46,612 nucleotides of DNA, taken from contig QBVL01000007.1 of assembly GCA_003284375.1 (NCBI GenBank), positions 1 through 46,612 on the forward strand, written 5' to 3'. Positions 1-9,590 of this stretch are shown one piece after another. Both the position numbers and the translations under genes were made by a program. The stretch's first letter is position 1; every line of letters starts with the position of its first letter. The notes beneath the pieces are model-generated. The model worked only from the letters and a program-made list of their open reading frames with translations. It ran no database searches and was not told the origin of the DNA. The DNA is from Prochlorococcus sp. AG-311-J23 (GTDB lineage Bacteria; Cyanobacteriota; Cyanobacteriia; PCC-6307; Cyanobiaceae).

Positions 1-546
1 AGATTCATTAATTGGCCGATAATTATAAATGGACTGACAATTTCTAGGATATTGATTGGATTGCCAATAATTATTTCACTGACTAATGGTAACAATGAAG
101 TTTTTATTTTTCTAATGCTAATAGGTGGTTTTACTGATTATCTTGACGGTTTTTTTGCACGTAAATATGATCATACATCTGCTTTTGGCGCGAAGTTAGA
201 TCCTCTGGCAGATAAAATCCTTATTATGGGTCCATTGATTTGGTTGGTTCATCAGAATCTTGTACCGTTATGGGCTGTCTGGTTAATAATATCGAGAGAA
301 CTCTTAATAACTAGTTGGCGATCTGATAAAACATCAGGTGCTCCAGCCTCAATTCAGGGTAAATATAAAACCACATTTCAGTTATTAAGTATAATTCTAT
401 TATTATGGCCAAAAAATTGGGGTACAATTCATACCATTTATTTTATTAATAACATAGGCTATATCTCATTCTGGATAGCATTATTTCTTACTTTAAGTTC
501 TGCTATTAAATATATATTTAATCAAAAAGTAACTCATCAGAACTAA
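1..546 (+). CDS. pgsA: CDP-diacylglycerol-glycerol-3-phosphate 3-phosphatidyltransferase, 5' end missing
   Basis: This is the C-terminal part of phosphatidylglycerophosphate synthase. The enzyme transfers a phosphatidyl group from CDP-diacylglycerol to glycerol-3-phosphate in the membrane, the committed step to phosphatidylglycerol, which is needed for thylakoids and photosystems. Frame 1 is open to the left edge, and the visible N-terminal residues include the family-like NGLTISRILIGLP, so the start lies just outside the window. The CDP-alcohol phosphotransferase signature DG-x2-AR-x8-G-x3-D-x3-D is present as DGFFAR followed by GAKLDPLADK. Several hydrophobic helices follow. Its last 29 bases overlap the convergent SDR-like gene. 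The family assignment is secure; PgsA rather than another CDP-alcohol transferase is inferred from the short, bacterial-type protein. Confidence 0.9.
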   Translation, partial: RFINWPIIINGLTISRILIGLPIIISLTNGNNEVFIFLMLIGGFTDYLDGFFARKYDHTSAFGAKLDPLADKILIMGPLIWLVHQNLVPLWAVWLIISRELLITSWRSDKTSGAPASIQGKYKTTFQLLSIILLLWPKNWGTIHTIYFINNIGYISFWIALFLTLSSAIKYIFNQKVTHQN

Positions 547-1441
547 AATCAACTTCTGCGTAATTAGCTAAAAGATAATCATTTTTATAGCTATCGATTA
601 AACCATTTAGCAAATCGAATTTGGGCTCCCAAGATAAATCTTTTTCTAGTTTAGAAGTGTCCGTAAAGAAATTAGTTAACCTTAAAGGGAAAAGTTTTCT
701 TGCTTTAGGATCAAGTTTTGAAGGATCGAAAGAACGCAAATTAAAATCAGTGATTTTATTTCCAGTAGCTAAAATTGCCGTTTCAATTAAACCTTTAAAA
801 GTTACCGCTTTGCTTCCTGAACAATTATAAATTTGATTAATCGCTTTATCTGTTTCAAGAGATCTCGCAATAGCCTCTGCCAAATCAGAGACATGTCCTA
901 ATTGTGTAATGGCTTGACCATCAAGAGGAACAGGAATAGCTCGACCATAAGTTATACGATCAAAAAACCATTTTTCAATAGGGTTGTAGTTGCCTGGGCC
1001 ATAAATATATGTCGGACGAAAACTCGTAAAAGGAATACCTTCAGCCTTGAGCCAAGACTCTGTTTTTGCTTTACCTATATGACGGCTTTCAAGATCTATC
1101 GGACTATCTTCACAAACAGGAAATAATTGTGTGTTGTCATATACACCTGCAGAACTTATGTAGATAAATCTGTAATTAGGAAGACCTGAAAACTTAAGAA
1201 GTCTTTTCGTATCCTCCAACTTGCGCCCAGAGCTATCAATAATCAGATCAAAAGAATGATCAGATAGTTTTTTTAGATCCTCGTCATTTGACCTGTCTCC
1301 CTTAAGGTGAGTTATATTTTTTGGTACTGGTAAATTTCCACGTGTAAAAACAAATATCTCATGTCCTTTTGAAAGCAAGTTTGAGACAAGAGCTTTCCCT
1401 ACAAACCTTGTTCCGCCGTAAAAAAGAACTTTCAAGATCAT
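518..1441 (-). CDS. NAD-dependent epimerase/dehydratase-like protein (CSP41-type SDR)
   Basis: This 307-residue protein has an extended-SDR Rossmann fold. The nucleotide loop is GGTRFVG at residues 9-15, and a YISSAGVY strand lies around residues 94-101. The usual YxxxK catalytic pair is not intact: at the expected place the sequence is R120-H-I-G-K124, with no tyrosine. That fits the CSP41 branch of cyanobacteria and chloroplasts, which is associated with RNA binding and endonuclease activity rather than sugar epimerisation. The ATG at 1441 is preceded by an 84-base divergent region shared with hisA. The 3' end overlaps pgsA by 29 bases on the opposite strand. The SDR fold is certain; the CSP41-like role is inferred. 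Confidence 0.8.
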   Translation of the reverse strand: MILKVLFYGGTRFVGKALVSNLLSKGHEIFVFTRGNLPVPKNITHLKGDRSNDEDLKKLSDHSFDLIIDSSGRKLEDTKRLLKFSGLPNYRFIYISSAGVYDNTQLFPVCEDSPIDLESRHIGKAKTESWLKAEGIPFTSFRPTYIYGPGNYNPIEKWFFDRITYGRAIPVPLDGQAITQLGHVSDLAEAIARSLETDKAINQIYNCSGSKAVTFKGLIETAILATGNKITDFNLRSFDPSKLDPKARKLFPLRLTNFFTDTSKLEKDLSWEPKFDLLNGLIDSYKNDYLLANYAEVDFSSDELLFD

Positions 1442-1528
1442 TTGTTAAAAAAATTATATTAAAGCCTATAGATAATCTCCCAGAGCTACATAAATGATGT
1501 TAGATGAATAGTAATAATTTTTTTCGTG

Positions 1529-2299
1529 ATGGAAATCATACCTGCAATAGATCTACTGAATGGTAAATGTGTTCGCCTAAACCAGGGAAATTATAATGAA
1601 GTTACTAAGTTCAATAGTGATCCTGTAAAACAAGCTCAGATTTGGGAAAACAAGGGAGCAGAACGACTACATCTTGTAGATCTTGATGGTGCTAGGACTG
1701 GTGATCCAATAAATGATCTAACAATAAAAGAGATAAAAAAATCTATCAAAATACCCATTCAACTTGGCGGTGGAATTAGGAGCATTGATCGTGCAAAAGA
1801 ATTATTCGGCATTGGAATAGACAGAATTATTTTAGGGACAATTGCGATAGAGAATCCCCAGTTAGTTAAAGACCTATCTAATAAATATCCAAAAAGAGTT
1901 GCAGTAGGAATTGATGCCAAAGAGGGAATGGTAGCCACAAGAGGTTGGTTAAAACATAGCAAAATTCGCTCTCTAGACTTAGCAAAACAACTTAACGATC
2001 TTGAATTAGCGGCAATTATATCAACTGACATTTCAACCGATGGCACTCTAAAAGGACCTAATGTACAAGCTTTGAGAGAGATTGCTGAGATAAGTATTAA
2101 TCCAGTAATTGCCTCAGGGGGGATAGGTTCAATAGCTGATTTAATTTCTCTAGCATATTTAGAGGATCAAGGAATTGAAGGAATAATCGTAGGTAGAGCA
2201 CTATATGATGGGTCGATAGATTTAAAGGAAGCTATATTAACTCTAAAAAATCTTCTAATTCAAGATCCATTCAATGATAAAGATAAATTTGTTGTCTAA
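1529..2299 (+). CDS. hisA: Phosphoribosylformimino-5-aminoimidazole carboxamide ribotide isomerase (HisA)
   Basis: HisA catalyses the Amadori-type isomerisation of ProFAR to PRFAR, the fourth step of histidine synthesis, in the cytoplasm. The protein is a TIM barrel of normal length (256 residues). It starts MEIIPAIDLLNGKCVRL, with catalytic Asp8. The second catalytic region is STDISTDGTLKGPN, and the phosphate-binding loops are LGGGIRS and ASGGIGS. A GTG codon at 1526 lies directly before the ATG at 1529; the ATG is chosen because family members begin MEIIPAID. The gene opens the long plus-strand series and faces the divergent SDR-like gene. No other his gene is present in the window. Confidence 0.95.
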   Translation: MEIIPAIDLLNGKCVRLNQGNYNEVTKFNSDPVKQAQIWENKGAERLHLVDLDGARTGDPINDLTIKEIKKSIKIPIQLGGGIRSIDRAKELFGIGIDRIILGTIAIENPQLVKDLSNKYPKRVAVGIDAKEGMVATRGWLKHSKIRSLDLAKQLNDLELAAIISTDISTDGTLKGPNVQALREIAEISINPVIASGGIGSIADLISLAYLEDQGIEGIIVGRALYDGSIDLKEAILTLKNLLIQDPFNDKDKFVV

Positions 2300-2396
2300 C
2301 ATTTAAAAAAATGTTCGATCGTTTGGATTTATGTGATAGGGCTGGAAGTATTTTTAAATCAAGTTATCTTAGAGAAGATAGGTTCTAAAATTAAAA

Positions 2397-4022
2397 TTGA
2401 TAGAAGAAAGAGCAAAAAAAATTTTAATGATAGCTCCTTCATTGTTAGGCGAGTCTTTAGCATTACAGCTAACATCTCAAGATAATAATTTAGAAATAAT
2501 CCTAGACAAAAAAGATATAAATGGGTTACCTAAACTTATTCTATTTTGCCTTGAAGAAGTAGAACTCTCGAATTCAATCAAACTAGAAATTCATAAGTTA
2601 AAAGAAAGATGGGATCAATCTCCTATCCTAATAGTAATACCAAAAAGCATTAAATTATCTTCTGACGATTTGATGACTTTTGGCAGTGAAGGAGTTATTC
2701 AAGATCCTACTGTTGAAGTTTTAAGAGATACAATCAATATTTTGCTTGGGGGCGGCAGAGTATTTAAAGTTAATAATGAAACAAATTACAACGCCGACTC
2801 AATTCATAATTCATATGGACTAGGGCATTGGTTATTAACTAGTGGTTTATCACAAATAAATAAAGATCTATACACGATAGATCACCTGATAGGTAAGAAA
2901 TCAATAAATACATTTTATCTTTTCATATTAGTAGGTAGAAGAAGAGAATTATTAATAGCAAAGAGATTAATCACCTGGTTATGGGGGCCGCTAGAGGTAT
3001 TAATAGAGTCTCCAATAAAAAGTTATAATAATAAAAATCTAATTAACAAATATAATACTGATATAACAATAAAAAATACCTCAGCTAATGAAATATGGAA
3101 TGTAATTTATAAGCGGGTAAAGGACCGACTTCAAGATGACCTGACAAATTCTACTGACGAACTGGCAGCTCTTTTTTCATTAAATAAAAGCAAACGAAGT
3201 AATCTTTTGAGAACTCTTCTTCAAGAATTTTCAAATATTATCATCAAACTTGATTCTAAAAATAATCCCGAAAATGGATTAGAAGAGATTTTACAATCAA
3301 TTACTCCTGAGTTACGTGCTAATACATTGCGCAATTTCATAGATTCATATGATCGTCTAAAAAAGAATGGTGTTGACGTTTTTATTTCAGACTTTCTAGT
3401 ACATAATGCAGAGCTTGGGATACTTGATGATGAACTACCTTCAATAGCTTTAATAATAGATCCAATATTAAATAATAAGCCGATTCTCCTTGATGGAGAA
3501 TATTTATCAATAGAAGACCCTCGATCAATTATTCAATTAGAAACATTTATTCTAAATTGGATATTTAGGACAGCTGAAATAGTTAGTGAAGAGATTATAT
3601 CTTCATGTTCTGAATGGCCAGAATTACGTAAATACTTTCTAAATAAAGAATTAGTTTCAACAAGAGAACTTGAACGCAAAAGAAATCATATCAATACAAA
3701 AAATCAACTTCAAAATCTATTCAAAAAGCCAGTTAGATTATATGAAAGCAAAAGATTATATTTTACAGTCAAAAATAATAAAATTGAAAAGATTATCAGT
3801 CTAGAGCCTAGAGATGACGAATTAAAGAAACTTGACTGGGCCCAAAAACAAATAGCATTTACAATAGAGTTAAGAGATGCCTTGGCTCCACAAGTACAGG
3901 CAATAATTCAATATTTAGGTGATTTAATAGTTCTAATCCTCACAAAAGTTGTTGGAAGATCTATAGGATTAATTGGTAGAGGTATCGCTCAAGGCATGGG
4001 AAGAAACTTATCCAAAGAATAA
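2397..4022 (+). CDS. DUF3685 family protein with N-terminal degenerate receiver-like domain
   Basis: This is a conserved cyanobacterial protein of 541 residues and unknown function. The first 120 or so residues look like a response-regulator receiver fold: KKILMIAPSLLGESLALQL at the N-terminus and LIVIPKSIKLSSDDLMTFG further on. The phosphoacceptor aspartate pocket is not recognisable. The remainder matches what I know of DUF3685: a long, mostly helical, charged region, then a C-terminal hydrophobic, Gly-rich tail (LIVLILTKVVGRSIGLIGRG) that could contact a membrane. The frame opens with TTG at 2397. An ATG at 2427 (residue 11) would cut off the first strand, so TTG is preferred with moderate confidence. 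It follows hisA by about 100 bases. Confidence 0.75.
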   Translation: MIEERAKKILMIAPSLLGESLALQLTSQDNNLEIILDKKDINGLPKLILFCLEEVELSNSIKLEIHKLKERWDQSPILIVIPKSIKLSSDDLMTFGSEGVIQDPTVEVLRDTINILLGGGRVFKVNNETNYNADSIHNSYGLGHWLLTSGLSQINKDLYTIDHLIGKKSINTFYLFILVGRRRELLIAKRLITWLWGPLEVLIESPIKSYNNKNLINKYNTDITIKNTSANEIWNVIYKRVKDRLQDDLTNSTDELAALFSLNKSKRSNLLRTLLQEFSNIIIKLDSKNNPENGLEEILQSITPELRANTLRNFIDSYDRLKKNGVDVFISDFLVHNAELGILDDELPSIALIIDPILNNKPILLDGEYLSIEDPRSIIQLETFILNWIFRTAEIVSEEIISSCSEWPELRKYFLNKELVSTRELERKRNHINTKNQLQNLFKKPVRLYESKRLYFTVKNNKIEKIISLEPRDDELKKLDWAQKQIAFTIELRDALAPQVQAIIQYLGDLIVLILTKVVGRSIGLIGRGIAQGMGRNLSKE

Positions 4023-4095
4023 TTTATTTATTAATAAATATAGCTATATTTGCTTTAAGACTTTAGAATTTTAAAAATAGTACTTTACATTTATT

Positions 4096-4647
4096 TTGTT
4101 AAGAATATTCTCCTCACTGCTTATACTTTTTTTTCTATTTGTTAATCCAGTATATTCTGCTAGGGATACTGATAGTTACGATGGAAATATATACCCAATC
4201 TATGCTGGTAACGGATCATTAGTTCCACCGCAAAGCACATTATTAGAGTCATTAAAAAACGAAAGAACAAGTGTTTTAGTTTTCTATCTAGACGATAGTT
4301 CTACTAGTAAACTGTTTGCCCCTGTAGTTTCAGGTATTAAGTTATTGTGGAGCTCATCTATTGATTTAATTCCTCTATCAATTGATGAATTAGACAATGA
4401 TGACAAGAAAACTGTAACGGACCCGGGCTATTATTGGCATGGGAACATACCTCAGACAGTGATTCTTGACGGGAAAGGTAATGTTCTCCTAGACGAAGAA
4501 GGTCAGGTATCTTTCGATAAAATTAATGATGCAATAACGAAAGGAACAGGTCTAAAGAAACCTGATTTTGATCTGACAATAAAAAGCTTTAACGAATACA
4601 ATAGTGAGCCTTCTAAAGATGGTTATACTAGACCTAGAGGCAGCTAA
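4096..4647 (+). CDS. Exported thioredoxin-like protein, probable PSI accumulation factor family
   Basis: This 183-residue protein has a clear signal peptide: a hydrophobic stretch at about residues 4-17, then PVYSARD with a likely cleavage after YS or SA. The mature part resembles a thioredoxin fold, with SVLVFYLDDSSTSK at the active-site position and a cis-Pro-like NIPQTVILDGKGNV. There is no cysteine anywhere, so it cannot act as a thiol oxidoreductase. It resembles the cyanobacterial thylakoid proteins annotated as photosystem I accumulation factors; that assignment is from memory of the family and only moderately sure. The frame contains no ATG at all. TTG at 4096 is the first plausible start and sits just before the signal peptide. 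Confidence 0.65.
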   Translation: MLRIFSSLLILFFLFVNPVYSARDTDSYDGNIYPIYAGNGSLVPPQSTLLESLKNERTSVLVFYLDDSSTSKLFAPVVSGIKLLWSSSIDLIPLSIDELDNDDKKTVTDPGYYWHGNIPQTVILDGKGNVLLDEEGQVSFDKINDAITKGTGLKKPDFDLTIKSFNEYNSEPSKDGYTRPRGS

Positions 4648-4705
4648 AAAATGTAATAAAAGTACTATAAATCTTTCGTTAAATTTATCAAATATTCTCA
4701 CTAAA

Positions 4706-5857
4706 ATGATATTAAACTCTCTTCTTCTCATAATAATCACATTTTGTTTAATTGAAATAAGTCATCATTTTAGACAAGTCTCTCCATTAGTTCTGAAACC
4801 CAAAGAATTTAAAAAAATCTTATTAGATTCTAAGCACAAATATATTACTCTGGTTGAAATTAAAAACTTACAGAAAAGAATGGAAGTTATGATTCCTTCT
4901 TTTAATGTTAATCCTCAGCTAATTGGTATATCTAAAGAGGAAATAATAAAGATTAAGACAAACATCAAAGCACTTCACCCAGATGCAGGAGAAGAAGAAC
5001 AAAAAAATTCCTATTGGACTGCATATATTTTAAAAGGAAAAAAATCTACATTTGTCGAAATTGAAATTGAATATGAAATTAAAAGTGCAGCCATAGGTAA
5101 GATTAAATGTTTGTGGCTGGATATAGAATGGGGAAATTACGGACCATTCGGTTCGTTTAAAAGATTTGATAGTTTTGTACTACCTAATTTTTTAGATATA
5201 TCCAAATTAAACTCTAATAGTACTAATTTAGTGGTACCAATAAAAACTCATATTCTTGGTAGTTTAGATGATCCTATTGGAATATTAAAATCCTACATGC
5301 CACAAAATTACTTGCCTACAGATATTCTTACAATTGGAGAGTCTCCCTTAGCAATAATGCAAGGAAGATATATAGATTATAGAAACGTAAATGCAAATCT
5401 AATTTCAAAGTTAATTTGCAAAGGATTTCACCCGACTAGTAGTTTAGCTACTGCTTCAGGAATGCAAACCCTAATAAATATTTCTGGTCCAACCCGAGTA
5501 ATAACTTCATGGTTAATTGGAGGAATATTAAAATTCTTTGGTATTAAAGGTATGTTTTACCGTTTAGCAGGTGAACAAGCAAGATTGATTGATGACATTA
5601 CTGGTACAACGCCACCATATGACAAAAGTATAGTTTTAGGACCTAAAGATACTAAAAGTTTTTGTATTAATGCTGCAAAAAGGCTGAACGTTAATGTAGC
5701 TGTTGTAGATGTAAATGATTTAGGAAGAGTTAAAATCCTATCAACAAGTAATGTTACTAAAGCTGAAATAATTAAAAGAGCTTTAACATCAAATCCAGCA
5801 GGTAATGCTAACCAACAAACACCACTAGTACTCATCAGATCGGATAAACTAACTTAG
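4706..5857 (+). CDS. CofE-like protein (F420-0:gamma-glutamyl ligase family), membrane anchored
   Basis: This 383-residue protein resembles the cyanobacterial branch of the coenzyme F420-0:L-glutamate ligase family. Family-like stretches include DILTIGESPLAIMQGR, a middle GEQARLIDDITGTTPP and the near-C-terminal TPLVLIRSDK. The ATG at 4706 is chosen because it begins immediately before a hydrophobic helix (ILNSLLLIIITFCLIEI) that looks like an N-terminal anchor; the frame is open further upstream but overlaps the preceding gene. Substrate and role are unknown, since the other F420 genes are not in the window and F420 use in picocyanobacteria is not established. It sits between the thioredoxin-like gene and a GNAT-like gene. 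Confidence 0.7.
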   Translation: MILNSLLLIIITFCLIEISHHFRQVSPLVLKPKEFKKILLDSKHKYITLVEIKNLQKRMEVMIPSFNVNPQLIGISKEEIIKIKTNIKALHPDAGEEEQKNSYWTAYILKGKKSTFVEIEIEYEIKSAAIGKIKCLWLDIEWGNYGPFGSFKRFDSFVLPNFLDISKLNSNSTNLVVPIKTHILGSLDDPIGILKSYMPQNYLPTDILTIGESPLAIMQGRYIDYRNVNANLISKLICKGFHPTSSLATASGMQTLINISGPTRVITSWLIGGILKFFGIKGMFYRLAGEQARLIDDITGTTPPYDKSIVLGPKDTKSFCINAAKRLNVNVAVVDVNDLGRVKILSTSNVTKAEIIKRALTSNPAGNANQQTPLVLIRSDKLT

Positions 5858-5895
5858 TAGTCGCATGAAAGTTAAAAATATAATAAAATAATTAG

Positions 5896-7364
<1,469 letters not shown>

Positions 7365-7427
7365 ATTTTGAATATGATGTGAAAACATAATCAAATAAAT
7401 CAGACACAGACTAATAAAAACTCAACT

Positions 7428-7964
7428 ATGTCAACCACAAATAAAAACGACGAAGTACCTACACTTTTAGTTAAAGATTCTCAAGGTTCAGATCTCCTGT
7501 GTTTTCTTGAACAAGTAGTACCGCTAGAAGGTAATGAATATGCCCTGTTAACTCCGGTAGACACTCCTGTATCTCTATTTCAACTAATTGACGATCAAGA
7601 TCCTAAGCTAATAGAAACAATTGAAAAGAATGAGCCAATACTTGAAGTAGCTGATGTTGTCCTTCAAGAACATGATCTTAGACTTGTTCGCTCAGCTATC
7701 ACACTTACAGTCTCAGGCGAATTAGATGAGCCTGAACCAGAAGAAATTGAAGAAGAAGACATTGATGATGAGTCAGAAACCTACGAACTACTTGTTAATT
7801 TTAGAGTTGAAAATAATGAGTACGGTCTATACATTCCTCTTGATCCTTTCTTTATAGTCGGAAAGCTAGAGGATGGTGAAGTAAAGCTTGTTGAAGGAGA
7901 AGAGTTTGACAAGATACAATCAGGAATTGAAGCTGAACTTGAGGAAAGGGGATTATCAGAATAA
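7428..7964 (+). CDS. DUF3727 family protein
   Basis: This 178-residue acidic cyanobacterial protein is of the DUF3727 type, related to DUF1292. It appears to hold two similar halves, each of the type x-LLVKDSQGSDLLCFLEQ / YELLVNFRVENNEYGLYIP, separated by a strongly acidic linker around residues 102-118 (EPEPEEIEEEDIDDESE). No catalytic motif is visible and function is unknown. It is placed between ruvX and the YqeG-type phosphatase, an order I remember as conserved in related genomes. Its stop codon TAA at 7962-7964 shares three bases with the ATA proposed as the next start. A GAGGAAAGGGG purine run near its 3' end could serve as the ribosome binding site of the next gene. Confidence 0.8.
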   Translation: MSTTNKNDEVPTLLVKDSQGSDLLCFLEQVVPLEGNEYALLTPVDTPVSLFQLIDDQDPKLIETIEKNEPILEVADVVLQEHDLRLVRSAITLTVSGELDEPEPEEIEEEDIDDESETYELLVNFRVENNEYGLYIPLDPFFIVGKLEDGEVKLVEGEEFDKIQSGIEAELEERGLSE

Positions 7965-8473
7965 ACATTAAAGAATTACTTATTCCAAATTGGAAGGTAA
8001 ACGAAAAAATTTCTAAGATCTCGATAAATGATTTATCGTCGAAAAATGTCAAAGCACTAATACTTGATGTAGATGGAACATTAATTACGGGGAAAAAGCC
8101 TGTGATTTCAAGGGATATAAAAAATTGGATTGATAATTCAAAAAAATACTTTTACATTTACTTATTCAGTAATAATCCATCTAAAAAGAGAATAAAGTTA
8201 ATTGCTGATGAATTAGATTTAGAGTTTACATACTCTGGTAGCAAACCAAGTAAAAAAAAATTAAAGAAGATAATAGATAAAATTCCTTATTCATCAAATG
8301 AAGTAGCAATAATTGGAGATAGAATTTTTACAGATATTCTTGTAGGCAATAGATTAGGAATGTATACAATATTGGTAGATTCGGTAGATACTTATGGAGA
8401 AAGAATTAAAAATAATAATTTTCAATCCATAGAAAGATACTTAGCAAGAATTATAACTGGAGGCTTTTCATGA
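7961..8473 (+). CDS. YqeG family HAD IIIA-type phosphatase with non-canonical start
   Basis: HAD-superfamily phosphatase of the YqeG/GEP4 type, whose eukaryotic members dephosphorylate phosphatidylglycerophosphate. Numbered from ATA 7961, motif I is LILDVDGTL with Asp36 and Asp38. Motif II is LFSNN, motif III includes KPSKKK, and motif IV is [20 protein letters not shown], very close to other YqeG proteins. About 170 residues is normal for the family. The only standard start codon, GTG 8102, lies after motif I and would give a dead enzyme. The open frame upstream (from 7943) has only ATT 7952, ATC 7955, ATA 7961 and ATT 7967. Homology to MLKKFFLP-type N-termini favours 7961 or 7967. ATA overlaps the previous stop as ATAA and has AAGGGG 9-14 bases upstream. 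Confidence 0.75.
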   Translation: MNIKELLIPNWKVNEKISKISINDLSSKNVKALILDVDGTLITGKKPVISRDIKNWIDNSKKYFYIYLFSNNPSKKRIKLIADELDLEFTYSGSKPSKKKLKKIIDKIPYSSNEVAIIGDRIFTDILVGNRLGMYTILVDSVDTYGERIKNNNFQSIERYLARIITGGFS

Positions 8474-9552
8474 CAACCTGGGTAATTAAGATTGGTACAA
8501 GCCTTTTAAGAGGAAGCCATCAATATACAACTTTTGATATCATCAATAATTATTGTTCATACATATCAAAAGCTCAAAGAAATGGCGATAAAGTTATATT
8601 GGTATCTAGTGGTGCAGTAGGCCTTGGATGTCACCAAATGAGATTTAAGAGAAGACCTAAGGAAATAATTTCTCTTCAAGCTTCTGCCGCAATAGGCCAA
8701 CTTCATTTAATGGCTTTATACGAAAAGGCTATGAGCAGTTTTGGATATAAAGTTGCACAGATATTATTAACTAGGTCAGAATTAGGCTCAAGACATAGTT
8801 ATAAATCTGCTTCGCAAACATTAAAAAGATTGATCGAATGGGATGTTATACCAATAGTAAATGAAAATGATATAACCTCAGATGAAGAATTAAAATATGG
8901 TGATAATGATACTTTATCTGCTTTAGTGGCAACAGCTATATCTGCTGATCAACTAATATTGTTAACAGATATAGACCATCTATACTCCTCTGATCCCAAA
9001 ATCAACAATAATGCTAAGCCAATCAAAGATATTAATAATTCAAAAGAATTAACTAAATTAGAATTAGCAAATGTGCAAACTTCTTGGGGAACAGGAGGTA
9101 TAAAAACAAAATTAACTGCTGCAAAGATCGCAACTGAAAGCGGAATAAAAGTTCAATTAGCAGATGGAAGAGATCCTGAAAGATTAGGTGATTTACTTGA
9201 TGGAAAAAGAATAGGAACTATTTTCCATCCTCATCCAAACCCCATCGGGAATAGAAAAAGTTGGTTGGCACATGCAATTAAACCAGTAGGAGAAATAGAG
9301 TTAGATGATGGTGCAAGTGAAGCTATCAAAAACAAAGGTGCTTCACTATTGTTAGTTGGTGTGAAAAAAGTTAGAGGAGAATTTATTGCTAATCAACCTG
9401 TAAAAGTTATTAACAATGAGGGAGAGGAAATTGCTAAAGGGATTTCCTCAATGAGCAGTGATGCTATAAAGATAGGAATCAATTCAAGATCAGTCACAAC
9501 AGGTTCTCCCTTAGTTATTCACCGTGATGTTCTGGTTCTAACAAGTGAATAA
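8470..9552 (+). CDS. proB: Glutamate 5-kinase with C-terminal PUA domain
   Basis: ProB phosphorylates L-glutamate to gamma-glutamyl phosphate, the first and feedback-controlled step of proline synthesis. The amino-acid kinase domain (about residues 1-260) shows [52 protein letters not shown] and [19 protein letters not shown] domain follows at about 275-355 ([14 protein letters not shown] to GSPLVIH). Length (360) is typical of full two-domain ProB. The start ATG overlaps the phosphatase stop as ATGA and has GGAGG six bases upstream at 8459-8463, so coupled translation with the YqeG-like gene is likely. proA is not in the window. Confidence 0.95.
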   Translation: MTTWVIKIGTSLLRGSHQYTTFDIINNYCSYISKAQRNGDKVILVSSGAVGLGCHQMRFKRRPKEIISLQASAAIGQLHLMALYEKAMSSFGYKVAQILLTRSELGSRHSYKSASQTLKRLIEWDVIPIVNENDITSDEELKYGDNDTLSALVATAISADQLILLTDIDHLYSSDPKINNNAKPIKDINNSKELTKLELANVQTSWGTGGIKTKLTAAKIATESGIKVQLADGRDPERLGDLLDGKRIGTIFHPHPNPIGNRKSWLAHAIKPVGEIELDDGASEAIKNKGASLLLVGVKKVRGEFIANQPVKVINNEGEEIAKGISSMSSDAIKIGINSRSVTTGSPLVIHRDVLVLTSE

Positions 9553-9590
9553 CTCAGACAACATAGTAATTTTCACTTTCCAATCAAATC

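Noticed and set aside
4025-4040. 16-base perfect palindrome TATTTATTAATAAATA after the DUF3685 gene
   Set aside because: Entirely A/T; such palindromes arise often by chance here and there is no T-tract or loop to suggest a terminator.
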